Shown here: piece by piece, positions 43,603-50,943 of the stretch
Numbering within the stretch: the stretch's first letter is position 1
Layout: each line of letters starts with the position of its first letter
Assembly: GCF_000612585.1 (NCBI RefSeq)
Contig: NZ_JFCA01000021.1
Span: forward strand, 1 to 64,000
Length of the DNA stretch: 64,000 nucleotides
Direction of reading: 5' to 3'
Source of the DNA: Pseudomonas sp. CHM02
GTDB lineage: Bacteria; Pseudomonadota; Gammaproteobacteria; Pseudomonadales; Pseudomonadaceae
The notes under the pieces: model-generated
What the model was told of the DNA's origin: nothing
Seen by the model: only the letters and a program-made list of their open reading frames with translations
Databases searched by the model: none
Translations under genes and position numbers: made by a program

Positions 43603-44696
43603 GTGATTCCGGCGAAAAAAAACACCCGGCTTCAGCGAAAAAACTGCGTGACCAACGCAAGAAGGGCCAGGTTGCCCAAAGCCAGGATGTTGCTAAGCTG
43701 CTGGTGCTGACGGCCATCAGTGAGATTGCCTTGTTCACCGCCGAGACCAGTTTGCAACGCTTCCAGCAATTGATGCTGCTGCCGATGTCACGCCTGACCC
43801 AGCCCTTTGCACGAGCGCTGCAAGAAGTGCTGTTTGAGGGGCTGGTAATGTTTTTCTCGTTCGCCTTGTTGATGGCCGGGGTGGCGATTGCCACCAAGCT
43901 GATCAGCAGCTGGATGCAGTTCGGGTTGCTGTTTGCACCGCAGACCCTGAAGCTGGATTTCAATCGCCTCAACCCTGTCAGCCAAATCAAGCAAATGTTC
44001 TCTGCCCAGCAGTTGATGAACCTGCTGATGAGTGTTGCGAAAGCTGTCCTTATCGCGTTGATTCTGTATGTCGTGATCCATCCCTCATTGGGCACGCTGA
44101 TCAACCTGGCCACCAGTGATCTGCAAAGTTACATCCTGGCGTTGATTGCGCTGTTTCGTCACCTGCTGCATGTCTGCCTTGGCATGCTGCTGGTGTTGGC
44201 GCTCATCGACCTGGTACTGGTGAAGCACTTTTTTGCCAAGCGCATGCGCATGACCCAAGTGGAGGTCGTCAAAGAGTACAAGGACATGGAGGGCGATCCC
44301 CACGTCAAGGGACAACGGCGGTCGCTGGCGTATCAATTGGCCCAGGAAGAACCCAAGGTCAAGTTGCCCAAGCTGGAGGAGGCCGACATGCTGGTGGTCA
44401 ACCCGACTCACTTTGCTGTCGCCCTGTATTACCGTCCGGGTAAAACGTCGCTGCCGTTGCTGGTCGATAAGGGCACGGATGCCCAGGCCCGCAAGCTGAT
44501 CCAGCGCGCCAAGGCCGCCGAAGTGCCGGTGATCCAGTGCGTATGGCTGGCCCGCACGCTCTACACGAAAAAACTGGGAGCGAGCATCCCCCGCGAAACC
44601 TTGCAGGCTGTGGCGCTGATTTACCGTACCTTGCGCGAACTCGATGATGAGGCCAAGCGCGAAACCCTGGAACTGCCGGAGCTTGAGCAGCGTTGA
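43599..44696 (+). CDS. hrcU: Type III export switch protein HrcU (SctU)
   Basis: The 365-residue FlhB-family protein has four membrane helices and a cytosolic C-terminal domain with the NPTH autocleavage motif (LVVNPTHFAVALYY, around residue 265). Cleavage there is needed for the substrate switch with HrpP. The N-terminus (SGEKKHPASAKKLRDQRKKGQVAQSQD) is typical. The ATG at 43599 is used; the open frame reaches back inside hrcT but that part is a shadow. Last gene of the hrpJ operon; its stop abuts the stop of convergent hrpV. Confidence 0.97.
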   Translation: MSDSGEKKHPASAKKLRDQRKKGQVAQSQDVAKLLVLTAISEIALFTAETSLQRFQQLMLLPMSRLTQPFARALQEVLFEGLVMFFSFALLMAGVAIATKLISSWMQFGLLFAPQTLKLDFNRLNPVSQIKQMFSAQQLMNLLMSVAKAVLIALILYVVIHPSLGTLINLATSDLQSYILALIALFRHLLHVCLGMLLVLALIDLVLVKHFFAKRMRMTQVEVVKEYKDMEGDPHVKGQRRSLAYQLAQEEPKVKLPKLEEADMLVVNPTHFAVALYYRPGKTSLPLLVDKGTDAQARKLIQRAKAAEVPVIQCVWLARTLYTKKLGASIPRETLQAVALIYRTLRELDDEAKRETLELPELEQR

Positions 44697-45047
44697 TCAG
44701 CGGTTCGAACCAACATCCAGGGCTCGCAGGTTTGCCAGTGCCAGCATCCGGCTGAGGAGCCTGTCGCGCGCGCTGTGTATCGCCGGCAGCGCGTGCCAGA
44801 TCACCAGCGCGTCCTGGGCGTCGAGGTAAACAAAACAACCGTCGAACGCCAACGGCTGCTCAAAGCGTCGCTCCAGCGCGCGCTGTAGTTGCCCCGACTG
44901 CAACGCTTCGCGAGCAACTTGAAGGGCAAGTCCCGGGCGATTTCCAGCGTTCAGTGCGCGTACTGTGATACCGGGCGCGAGGCACAGGTGAGCGGCACTG
45001 CCGCTCACCAGATTGTCCAGAAACACCTGGCGTTGATCGTCGGGCAT
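44697..45047 (-). CDS. hrpV: Type III regulatory protein HrpV
   Basis: The 116-residue protein corresponds to HrpV, which in P. syringae binds HrpS and blocks hrpL activation; HrpG relieves it. The start at 45047 (MPDDQRQVFLDNLVSGSA) gives the family length and no overlap with hrpT; a longer frame to 45116 would overlap hrpT. There is no signal peptide. Last gene of the hrpF-hrpG-hrcC-hrpT-hrpV unit. The call rests mainly on position and length, as sequence conservation is modest. Confidence 0.82.
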   Translation of the reverse strand: MPDDQRQVFLDNLVSGSAAHLCLAPGITVRALNAGNRPGLALQVAREALQSGQLQRALERRFEQPLAFDGCFVYLDAQDALVIWHALPAIHSARDRLLSRMLALANLRALDVGSNR

Positions 45048-45057
45048 GCCTGGTACT

Positions 45058-45261
45058 TCACCGCTCCAGCGATACCGTCTGGTAATCCGCCCGCTCGCCG
45101 GCGGGGCCAGGTTCAACGCGCATTTGCGGCGGCCACCAGATCACCATCTTGTCCTGGGAAGATTGTGGGCGTGAGCACGAATCACCTTTGCAGGTGGGTG
45201 TACAACCGGTGAGATGCAAGGCTGCGAAGATCAGGGTGACGCACAACAAACGAGGTTTCAT
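45058..45261 (-). CDS. hrpT: Type III lipoprotein HrpT
   Basis: The 67-residue protein has a lipoprotein signal with lipobox (LHLTGC) and three cysteines in the short mature part (CTPTCKGDSC). HrpT is the small outer-membrane lipoprotein that assists assembly of the HrcC secretin in Hrp1 systems. Its ATG overlaps the hrcC stop by 4 bp. Length and location match P. syringae. Confidence 0.87.
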   Translation of the reverse strand: MKPRLLCVTLIFAALHLTGCTPTCKGDSCSRPQSSQDKMVIWWPPQMRVEPGPAGERADYQTVSLER

Positions 45262-47393
45262 GGCGTGGCCTTCCGGGCTGGAGTGATCAAGGAGGGGCGG
45301 GGCACACTGAGGTGTTCATTCTTCACCACCGGACGCATGGCGATAAACACCTCGGCTTCTTCGCCTGGCTTGAGCCAGGCGCGCGGCCACACGGTGACCG
45401 CCAGGGTTTGCGAGTTGCTGCACTCTTTCTCGTCGATACGTACGTTGCGCTTGAACTGGTTGCGCAACACCACGACTGCTACGTTGTAATTGGGGCCTGC
45501 GTACCACTGGCTGCGGTCGGTATTCAGCGCCAGCAAGTCACGGGTGCTGCACAAGGTGTTCAGGCCCAGAGGCATCGGCGCCGAGGTGAACGATTTTGGC
45601 ACCTCGCCACTGACCAGGCGCGCCAGGGTGCCAATGATGTCACTGCGTTTTATCACCGGCTCATGGGGGGAAGTCCGCCTGGCCAGCGGTGTGAGGGCGG
45701 CTTGCAACTCGGCCTGGTCGGCTTGCGGCAAGTAGCGTGACGGGTCTTCCTGGTCCCCGATGACACGGGGTGTGAGGATAAACAGGCGTTCGCGTCGATT
45801 GTTCTGGCGCTCTGTCGAGGAAAACAGCGCCTTGCCCAACAGCGGAATATCACCCAGCAGGGGAATCTTTCTTTGCTTGTCGGTGCTTTCCGTGACATGG
45901 AAGCCGCCGACCACCAGCGAGCGTTTTTCCGCCATTACGGCTTGGGTGCTGACCTTGCCCCGGCGTACATCCAGGTGATTGGGGTCAGGATTGGTCTCGT
46001 CGAAATTGCCATCCTCAATATCCACAGCCAAATGAATCTGGTGACCGCCGCGGCTTGTGGTCACCCTGGGGACCACCTGAAAACTGGTGCCCACGGTGAC
46101 GGGCAAAATGGTTGCGTTTTCCCTGCCGGGGGTGAGGTATTGAGTGCGGTTGAAATCGATCACCGCCGGTTGGTTTTCCAGGGTGAGCACCGAGGGGTTC
46201 GAGACCATGGTCGCCAGCCCCTTGGCTTCCAGCGCACGGATATCGGCGTAGAAACGATCACGGTTTTCAATCGACAACTGCGACGAGGTGCCGGGTGCCA
46301 TGTTGACGCCGCCCCGGAAACGGCTGTTCTGGAAGCCCCAGTTCACCCCGAATTCGCGCAAATGCGTACGCTCGATATCCAGAATGATTGCATCGATTTC
46401 GATCAATTTTCGCGCGACGTCGAGTTGGGTGATCAGTTCGCGGTACATGGCCTGGCGTTCCGGCAGGTCATAGATCAGTACGGCGTTATTGCGCACATCG
46501 GCTTCGACACGGATCCGGCTGGCGGATACCGATGCGCGTGGCGTCACTGCAGGCGCGGTATCTACGTGCGCTGTGCTGCCAGTTGTACCGAGCATTTGGC
46601 CCAGCAGCGGGTTGCCCAACCGTGGCAGAGTTGGCGTGAGAGGGGTTGGTTGAGAGGTTGGCCGCGGGTTCAGTCCTGTGAGCGTAGAGGTGGCACGTGG
46701 TTCCAGCAGTCCGCGTAAAATGCTGGCGACACCGGGAACGTTGAGCTTTTCGCCTCGGTAGTCCACCTGGCGGTCTGCCGCATTGGCGAACTTCAATGGG
46801 TAACTCAACACGCTCTGTTTTTCATCCGGCGAGCGGCGTTGGCTGCTGAACTGCTTGATTTGTTCGATATAGCGCTTGGGACCGGAGACGAGTACGACCC
46901 CATCTTCCGGCAACTCGCCCCAGCCGAAACGGCTATCAAGCAGCCCGATATCGGTCAGGGCCTGTTTGAGGTCGGAGATCGTCTCTGAAGAAACCTCCAG
47001 TCGCGCGGACTCCTGCTGATCCAACGTGCTGATGTAAAGGGTATTGTTGTAGAGGTACCACTGAAAACGGTGCTCGACGCCTAGTCTGTCCAGCAGTGAT
47101 TGTGGGGTGTTCGCGCGGATCTTGCCGTTGACGTCGCCCTCCAGCAGGCCCTCGATTTGCAGTTGCGTGCCAAAGGTCTGGGCGAAGTCTTCGAGCACTT
47201 CACGTAGCGGTTTGTGCTCGGCCTCATAGGCGTAGGCGGTATTTTTCCATTCGGGTGGAATGGCAGCAAGGGCGTCATGCACGGGCGCCAGCAAACAGGC
47301 GAGTGCGATCAGGCATCGCCAGTCGGCCCGCCGGGATGAAGCTACAGGCGGGTTAACGCGCAAGCTGCTGCGCTTGTAGATCTTGTTATGCAT
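45258..47393 (-). CDS. hrcC: Type III outer-membrane secretin HrcC (SctC)
   Basis: The 711-residue secretin forms the outer-membrane ring. After a signal sequence (ending near HDALA) come N0/N1-type domains (YEAEHKPLREVLEDFAQTFGTQLQIEGLLEGDVNGKI), a Pro/Thr-rich linker, an N3 domain, and the secretin core (residues about 400-570) with LVVGGFHVTESTDKQRKIPLLGDIPLLGKALFSS. The C-terminal tail probably binds HrpT. The ATG has AGGGAAACACCT upstream. Confidence 0.96.
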   Translation of the reverse strand: MHNKIYKRSSLRVNPPVASSRRADWRCLIALACLLAPVHDALAAIPPEWKNTAYAYEAEHKPLREVLEDFAQTFGTQLQIEGLLEGDVNGKIRANTPQSLLDRLGVEHRFQWYLYNNTLYISTLDQQESARLEVSSETISDLKQALTDIGLLDSRFGWGELPEDGVVLVSGPKRYIEQIKQFSSQRRSPDEKQSVLSYPLKFANAADRQVDYRGEKLNVPGVASILRGLLEPRATSTLTGLNPRPTSQPTPLTPTLPRLGNPLLGQMLGTTGSTAHVDTAPAVTPRASVSASRIRVEADVRNNAVLIYDLPERQAMYRELITQLDVARKLIEIDAIILDIERTHLREFGVNWGFQNSRFRGGVNMAPGTSSQLSIENRDRFYADIRALEAKGLATMVSNPSVLTLENQPAVIDFNRTQYLTPGRENATILPVTVGTSFQVVPRVTTSRGGHQIHLAVDIEDGNFDETNPDPNHLDVRRGKVSTQAVMAEKRSLVVGGFHVTESTDKQRKIPLLGDIPLLGKALFSSTERQNNRRERLFILTPRVIGDQEDPSRYLPQADQAELQAALTPLARRTSPHEPVIKRSDIIGTLARLVSGEVPKSFTSAPMPLGLNTLCSTRDLLALNTDRSQWYAGPNYNVAVVVLRNQFKRNVRIDEKECSNSQTLAVTVWPRAWLKPGEEAEVFIAMRPVVKNEHLSVPRPSLITPARKATP

Positions 47394-47407
47394 AGGTGTT
47401 TCCCTGT

Positions 47408-47800
47408 TTAGTGCAACAACGAACGTAGCGAGGTAGGTTTGAGCCGATGTGCCGTCTTATTCAGGCGCGCCACGGTGGCGCGCCAGGTATCGCGTTGGTT
47501 GAGCAGGGACTCGATACAGCGCTGCAGCTGCTGCTCGTCGCGTGGGTTATGCACGCAATGAATCAGCCAGAGTTCACCACCGGCTGGGGACTGGGCGAGA
47601 GCACCCTGAAAGTGAGCCAGGCTGACCGCTCCGAGTCGCATCCAGCTCCTCAGCATTGATTCATTCGGGGGGTGTTGGGTCAGTTGGACGCTTAGCCACA
47701 GGGTGTTTGGACCGTGACGCAATACCACTTCGTCATCGTTCTCGAAAAACCTGAATACCCCGGTGCGACTTTTCAGGCACTCGGCAAGTAACGTTTTCAA
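47408..47800 (-). CDS. hrpG: Type III chaperone-like regulator HrpG
   Basis: The 130-residue protein matches HrpG in position and size. In P. syringae, HrpG resembles type III chaperones and sequesters HrpV, freeing HrpS. The start is an unusual TTG at 47800, one base after the hrpF stop, without a good ribosome site. This suggests translation coupled to hrpF and low yield, fitting a regulator. No ATG gives a sensible length. Confidence 0.82.
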   Translation of the reverse strand: MKTLLAECLKSRTGVFRFFENDDEVVLRHGPNTLWLSVQLTQHPPNESMLRSWMRLGAVSLAHFQGALAQSPAGGELWLIHCVHNPRDEQQLQRCIESLLNQRDTWRATVARLNKTAHRLKPTSLRSLLH

Positions 47801-47801
47801 T

Positions 47802-48020
47802 TTACTGGGCGCTGTCCAGGCCAGACTTCATAAGCATGAAGTTGACTCGGGTTTGCTCATTGACCAGGTATTCGGATTTACGGTGTTGCATGAGAAGTTC
47901 GTAAAACTGATTCGCGTCCTCCTCTGACCCTGAGTAATTCTCCAGGGCCTGGTCGACTTCCCGTTTAACGAGTGTTGCGTCTCTAAGAAGCCTGTCTTTA
48001 AGGCCATCGAAAAAATTCAT
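47802..48020 (-). CDS. hrpF: Type III protein HrpF (pilin co-chaperone, SctE-like)
   Basis: The 72-residue helical protein (MNFFDGLKDRLLRDATLVKREVDQALENYSGSEEDANQFYELLMQHRKSEYLVNEQTRVNFMLMKSG) matches HrpF of P. syringae in length and gene order. It is thought to work as a cytosolic co-chaperone for the pilin, like YscE. It leads the hrpF-hrpV operon behind its own hrp box at 48049-48076. AAGGC precedes the ATG. Confidence 0.88.
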   Translation of the reverse strand: MNFFDGLKDRLLRDATLVKREVDQALENYSGSEEDANQFYELLMQHRKSEYLVNEQTRVNFMLMKSGLDSAQ

Positions 48021-48048
48021 GTGGGGTGCCTTCGTAGGTGTGTACCCC

Positions 48049-48076
48049 TTCTTGGCTTTTATTTCGAAATGGTTCC
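48049..48076 (-). promoter_or_regulatory. hrp box of the hrpF-hrcC operon
   Basis: On the minus strand a perfect GGAACC is followed after 15 nt by CCAAGAA, one mismatch from CCACNNA. It ends 28 bp before the hrpF start. P. syringae also has a promoter before hrpF (hrpC operon). Confidence 0.75.
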
Positions 48077-48089
48077 ATGCGCAGTGGTT

Positions 48090-48707
48090 TTATATTTCAT
48101 GAAATGTGCTCCAGCCGTCTTTTACCGCAGGGCTGTCAGCGTTTTTCATGAGCGCGTTAACCATGGAGATCCAGTCAATACGGAAATCGCCCTCTTCGGT
48201 ATTCAAGATGAGCGTCTGGGGTTCAAGCGTGTTTTCCGCGCGCAACGTCCAGTGATGACACCTGCAGCTTTCAAGGTATTGCCTCACCGTTTCAAGTTCA
48301 TAGGGATTGCAAACCAGTGTGGCCTTGATGGCAGGAACATGGCATCCCAGCAGTTGCTTGATCAGGGCTGAAATACGTCGGGGGGCAGGCGTTTCTTCAA
48401 GCAAAAGGTAAATAGTCTGGTTGGCAATTGCAGTGGCGTATCGTTCGAGGTTGTCACACAAGGCTTGGCGGTCGGCTTCCCAGCGTTTGAGCTGGGCATC
48501 GGCACGTTGCCATATTTCCAGGCCCGCTTTTTCAAGCATGTCTTCACGTTGCTTGTTTGCCTCCCTCAGTAACTGTTCGGCACCCGCTTTTGCCTGTTCC
48601 ACCACGTCATCGGCCTGGGTGTAACTTGCCAGGGTTTCGCAGGAGATCAGGCTACCCGACAGGGCCGGCTTTCCTCCAGGCGAGTTGATTGTGCGTCGAC
48701 ATAACAT
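48090..48707 (-). CDS. hrpE: Type III stator protein HrpE (SctL)
   Basis: The 205-residue FliH/YscL-type stator links the ATPase HrcN to the C-ring. It has a long Ala/Glu/Lys/Arg-rich coiled coil (residues about 30-85) and a C-terminal globular part. The start lies 2 bp after the hrpD stop. Last gene of the hrpA-hrpE transcript as in P. syringae; the next gene has a separate hrp box. Confidence 0.9.
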   Translation of the reverse strand: MLCRRTINSPGGKPALSGSLISCETLASYTQADDVVEQAKAGAEQLLREANKQREDMLEKAGLEIWQRADAQLKRWEADRQALCDNLERYATAIANQTIYLLLEETPAPRRISALIKQLLGCHVPAIKATLVCNPYELETVRQYLESCRCHHWTLRAENTLEPQTLILNTEEGDFRIDWISMVNALMKNADSPAVKDGWSTFHEI

Positions 48708-48709
48708 CG

Positions 48710-49264
48710 TTAATCTCCATGCTCCGGTGGGCCGAGAGCGCTACTGGTGCCGCTCGCACCCATACGCCACACCACCGCATGCCAGAGGGTATCGAGGCGG
48801 CTGTGCGAGCCGTTGAGCGGCAGTGGCCTTTCTTCCAGCTCAAGCACGCGTCGTCGAGGAAAGCGCAGCCTGATCCTTTGCCAGGTGGCAGGGGGGACCC
48901 AGGCGCGTAGTAACAGCAACGGGTCGTTATCAGGCTGCACGATATCAAGGGGCAGGGCCTTGGACAGGCTGTTGCACCACTGGTGATGGTGCTCATCCAA
49001 TGCTGCCGCATAGGCAGGACGGCAGATGCCATCAATCAGTGCGACCGCCAGGTCAAGTTGGTCCGCTGAAGCAATTGCCAGTTGAAGTAATGCGGGGTCA
49101 GGCATGGGAGGCAGGCAGGGGGCAATGCCGTAATGGGGCCCGACGGCTACCTGCCCGCTGCGATGAAGTTCTACAAGTGCTGCGTGGATAGTCGGGCTTT
49201 TCCAGTCCTCATGTGCATACAACCAGGGGGCTGCCCACCACTGGACCCATGAAAGATTACTCAT
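48710..49264 (-). CDS. hrpD: Type III accessory protein HrpD (SctK)
   Basis: The 184-residue protein takes the position of HrpD between hrcJ and hrpE, equivalent to YscK/OrgA, a sorting-platform adaptor between the inner ring and the C-ring. It is Trp/Leu-rich (WVQWWAAPWLYAHEDWKS at the start), with no membrane helix. The start overlaps hrcJ by 8 bp. Sequence conservation in this family is low. Confidence 0.85.
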   Translation of the reverse strand: MSNLSWVQWWAAPWLYAHEDWKSPTIHAALVELHRSGQVAVGPHYGIAPCLPPMPDPALLQLAIASADQLDLAVALIDGICRPAYAAALDEHHHQWCNSLSKALPLDIVQPDNDPLLLLRAWVPPATWQRIRLRFPRRRVLELEERPLPLNGSHSRLDTLWHAVVWRMGASGTSSALGPPEHGD

Positions 49265-50078
49265 TGCTTGAATGAGCAGGCCCGCCAGGAGAAGGCGTAT
49301 GCGCTTGGGCGCGTAGGGCAGATGCCTGCATGACCCGTTGCTTTTGCTTTAGCCAGAAGATGCCTGCCGACACCATAAGTACCAAGGCGAGCAGCGAAAC
49401 CGTCACACTGGTTCGCCAGAAAGCCAGGTCATCCCCAGGCACCAGAAACGGCCCGAAGTAAGCCAAGCGTTGTTGCTCCAGATAAGCCGTTGCAGGCACG
49501 AATACGACGGTCAATTTTTGCGGGTTATCGAACGCTGCGGCCATGCCTGGGATGCTGCTGGCAACCATCCTGCGCACACGTGCCCTGATGTTGTCGGGGT
49601 CGAGCCTCGGGTCATGCTTGATGAACACCGACGCGGAGGCTGGCTGTACGGGTTCGCCTGGAGCAACGCGCTCGGGCAGTACCACATGTACCCGGGCGAC
49701 GATGACGCCGTCGATATTCGATAAGGTTGTTTCCAGTTCCTGGGACAATGCGTAGATGTAGCGCGCTCTTTCTTCCAGTGGCGTTGAGATCACGCCTTCC
49801 TTGCGAAAGGTGCCACCCAGCGTGGCGCGTGCTGCCCGAGGTAGTCCTACAGCCTCCAGCGTTCGTACGGCGCGCGCAATATCGGTGGCGTTGACTACGA
49901 CGATAACGCCATCTTTAGCAGGAACCTTAGTGGCGCGAATATGTTTGTCTGCCAACTCTGCTACAACCTCATTGGCCTCTTGTTCTGTTAACTGCCGATG
50001 CAACTCGACACGTTCACTGCAGGCACTCAGCATGAGGGTGAGAGAAAGCGTTACTACGGTAAGCAACGTGCGGGTCAT
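49257..50078 (-). CDS. hrcJ: Type III inner-membrane ring lipoprotein HrcJ (SctJ)
   Basis: The 273-residue protein forms the inner-membrane ring with HrpQ. A lipobox (LMLSAC) anchors the N-terminus in the periplasmic leaflet. Two ring-building domains follow (LTEQEANEVVAELADKHIRATKV and VRRMVASSIPGMAAAFDNPQKLTVVFVPA), then a C-terminal membrane helix (about residues 215-235) and a basic tail. It is 6 bp from hrpB. Confidence 0.96.
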   Translation of the reverse strand: MTRTLLTVVTLSLTLMLSACSERVELHRQLTEQEANEVVAELADKHIRATKVPAKDGVIVVVNATDIARAVRTLEAVGLPRAARATLGGTFRKEGVISTPLEERARYIYALSQELETTLSNIDGVIVARVHVVLPERVAPGEPVQPASASVFIKHDPRLDPDNIRARVRRMVASSIPGMAAAFDNPQKLTVVFVPATAYLEQQRLAYFGPFLVPGDDLAFWRTSVTVSLLALVLMVSAGIFWLKQKQRVMQASALRAQAHTPSPGGPAHSSNE

Positions 50079-50084
50079 TTTTAC

Positions 50085-50444
50085 CTACTGGAGGTTGCTG
50101 ATCTTATCGATGCCTTGAGCGGCTTTACCGACACACTTCGTCAACATGTGTTGAAGCAACACCGCCTGAGAGAGTTGCTCCGGGTATTTTCGAGCCTCTT
50201 CATATTTGTCACTGCTGCCCAACGCGCGCAGGCTTTTCGTCATGCGGTTGGTCATGGAGTTCAGCGTGCTTGCTGCCTCGGATAACAGGTTCTGTGAGTG
50301 CGCAGGGTGGGTTGTACCAGGCTGCAGTGACGGGGGCATCATGGCGTTGAAAAAGTTTACATCGGTGTTTGAAACGGATACGCCATCTATTTGAGAGGTG
50401 CCGGGAATCTTGAGTTCGGTCGTATTTAAAACGTTTATCATCAT
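50085..50444 (-). CDS. hrpB: Type III inner-rod protein HrpB (SctI)
   Basis: The 119-residue protein matches HrpB of P. syringae by size, location before hrcJ, and a helical C-terminus (YPEQLSQAVLLQHMLTKCVGKAAQGIDKISNLQ) like that of rod subunits. It is probably itself exported. The ATG at 50444 is followed by a second ATG; AGGG lies upstream. Between it and the pilin gene only 115 bp remain, with no room for hrpZ. Confidence 0.86.
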   Translation of the reverse strand: MMINVLNTTELKIPGTSQIDGVSVSNTDVNFFNAMMPPSLQPGTTHPAHSQNLLSEAASTLNSMTNRMTKSLRALGSSDKYEEARKYPEQLSQAVLLQHMLTKCVGKAAQGIDKISNLQ

Positions 50445-50514
50445 GTCGCCCTACCACCGAGTTATTGAAGTTTCAGTGTGTATGTCTGGTAATAGAAGTG
50501 CTTGTTCGAATGAC

Positions 50515-50539
50515 CTTCCCGACAGCGTATGTCGGAAAG
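50515..50539 (-). terminator. Attenuator-like hairpin between hrpA and hrpB
   Basis: CTTTCCGACA and TGTCGGGAAG pair over 10 bp (one G-U) around a 5-nt loop on the minus strand. No T-run follows, so partial termination or protection of the pilin mRNA is more likely than full termination. It would let hrpA be expressed above the downstream genes. Confidence 0.6.
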
Positions 50540-50559
50540 GCCAGTACGCTTTAAGATGA

Positions 50560-50760
50560 TTACAAACGCAGAGCGTCAACGGCGCTCTTGATACCGCTGG
50601 TATTGGCGTTCTCTGCAGCTTTAAATGCGTTTTTTACGCCGTCTGCACGCTTCTTTGCTTCCGAAGCTTCCAAACCGGCGTCAGCATCTTGAGCAGACAT
50701 GCTGCCGCTGCCGAAACCGCCGGAATAAGGTGAGTAGGATGATCCGCTAGGAATAGTCAT
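50560..50760 (-). CDS. hrpA: Type III pilin HrpA-like protein, short form (RspA)
   Basis: The 66-residue protein has a Gly/Ser/Tyr-rich N-terminus (SGSSYSPYSGGFGSGSMSAQ) and a helical C-terminus (LEASEAKKRADGVKNAFKAAENANTSGIKSAVDALRL), the layout of Hrp pilins. It lies where hrpA lies in P. syringae, between hrpS and hrpB, behind an hrp box. P. syringae HrpA is over 100 residues; Erwinia-type HrpA is nearer this size. The ATG has GGAG upstream. Identity is by position and composition. Confidence 0.75.
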   Translation of the reverse strand: MTIPSGSSYSPYSGGFGSGSMSAQDADAGLEASEAKKRADGVKNAFKAAENANTSGIKSAVDALRL

Positions 50761-50846
50761 ATTGTTTCTCCGTGGATAATGTCAATTTACTGGGTTCGGC
50801 AATACATTGAGAAAATTTCGCACAACAGTACTGCCGTTCCATCATT

Positions 50847-50874
50847 TATGTGGTTCAAGAGATTTATACGTTCC
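50847..50874 (-). promoter_or_regulatory. hrp box of the hrpA operon
   Basis: GGAACG, 15 nt and CCACATA on the minus strand match the HrpL consensus with one mismatch in the -35 block. It ends 86 bp before the hrpA start, leaving a leader of normal length. Confidence 0.75.
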
Positions 50875-50943
50875 ATGCATTTCTGAATACGACGCTTCAA
50901 GAAATGTAACTGTTTACTTCTGGCGTGCCTCTGTGGCCATCAC

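Noticed and set aside
45048..45116. Longer hrpV start overlapping hrpT
   Set aside because: It would overlap hrpT by 59 bp and exceed the family length; the ATG at 45047 gives 116 residues as expected.
50445..50559. Search for hrpZ (harpin) between hrpA and hrpB
   Set aside because: Only 115 bp are available and no glycine-rich harpin frame exists; the gene is absent here.
50769..50798. CCACGGA with CGAACC on the minus strand as an hrp box for hrpA
   Set aside because: The spacer is 17 nt and the -10 block lies only 8 bp before the hrpA ATG and overlaps its ribosome site, so transcription would start at or inside the gene. The site at 50847-50874 fits better.
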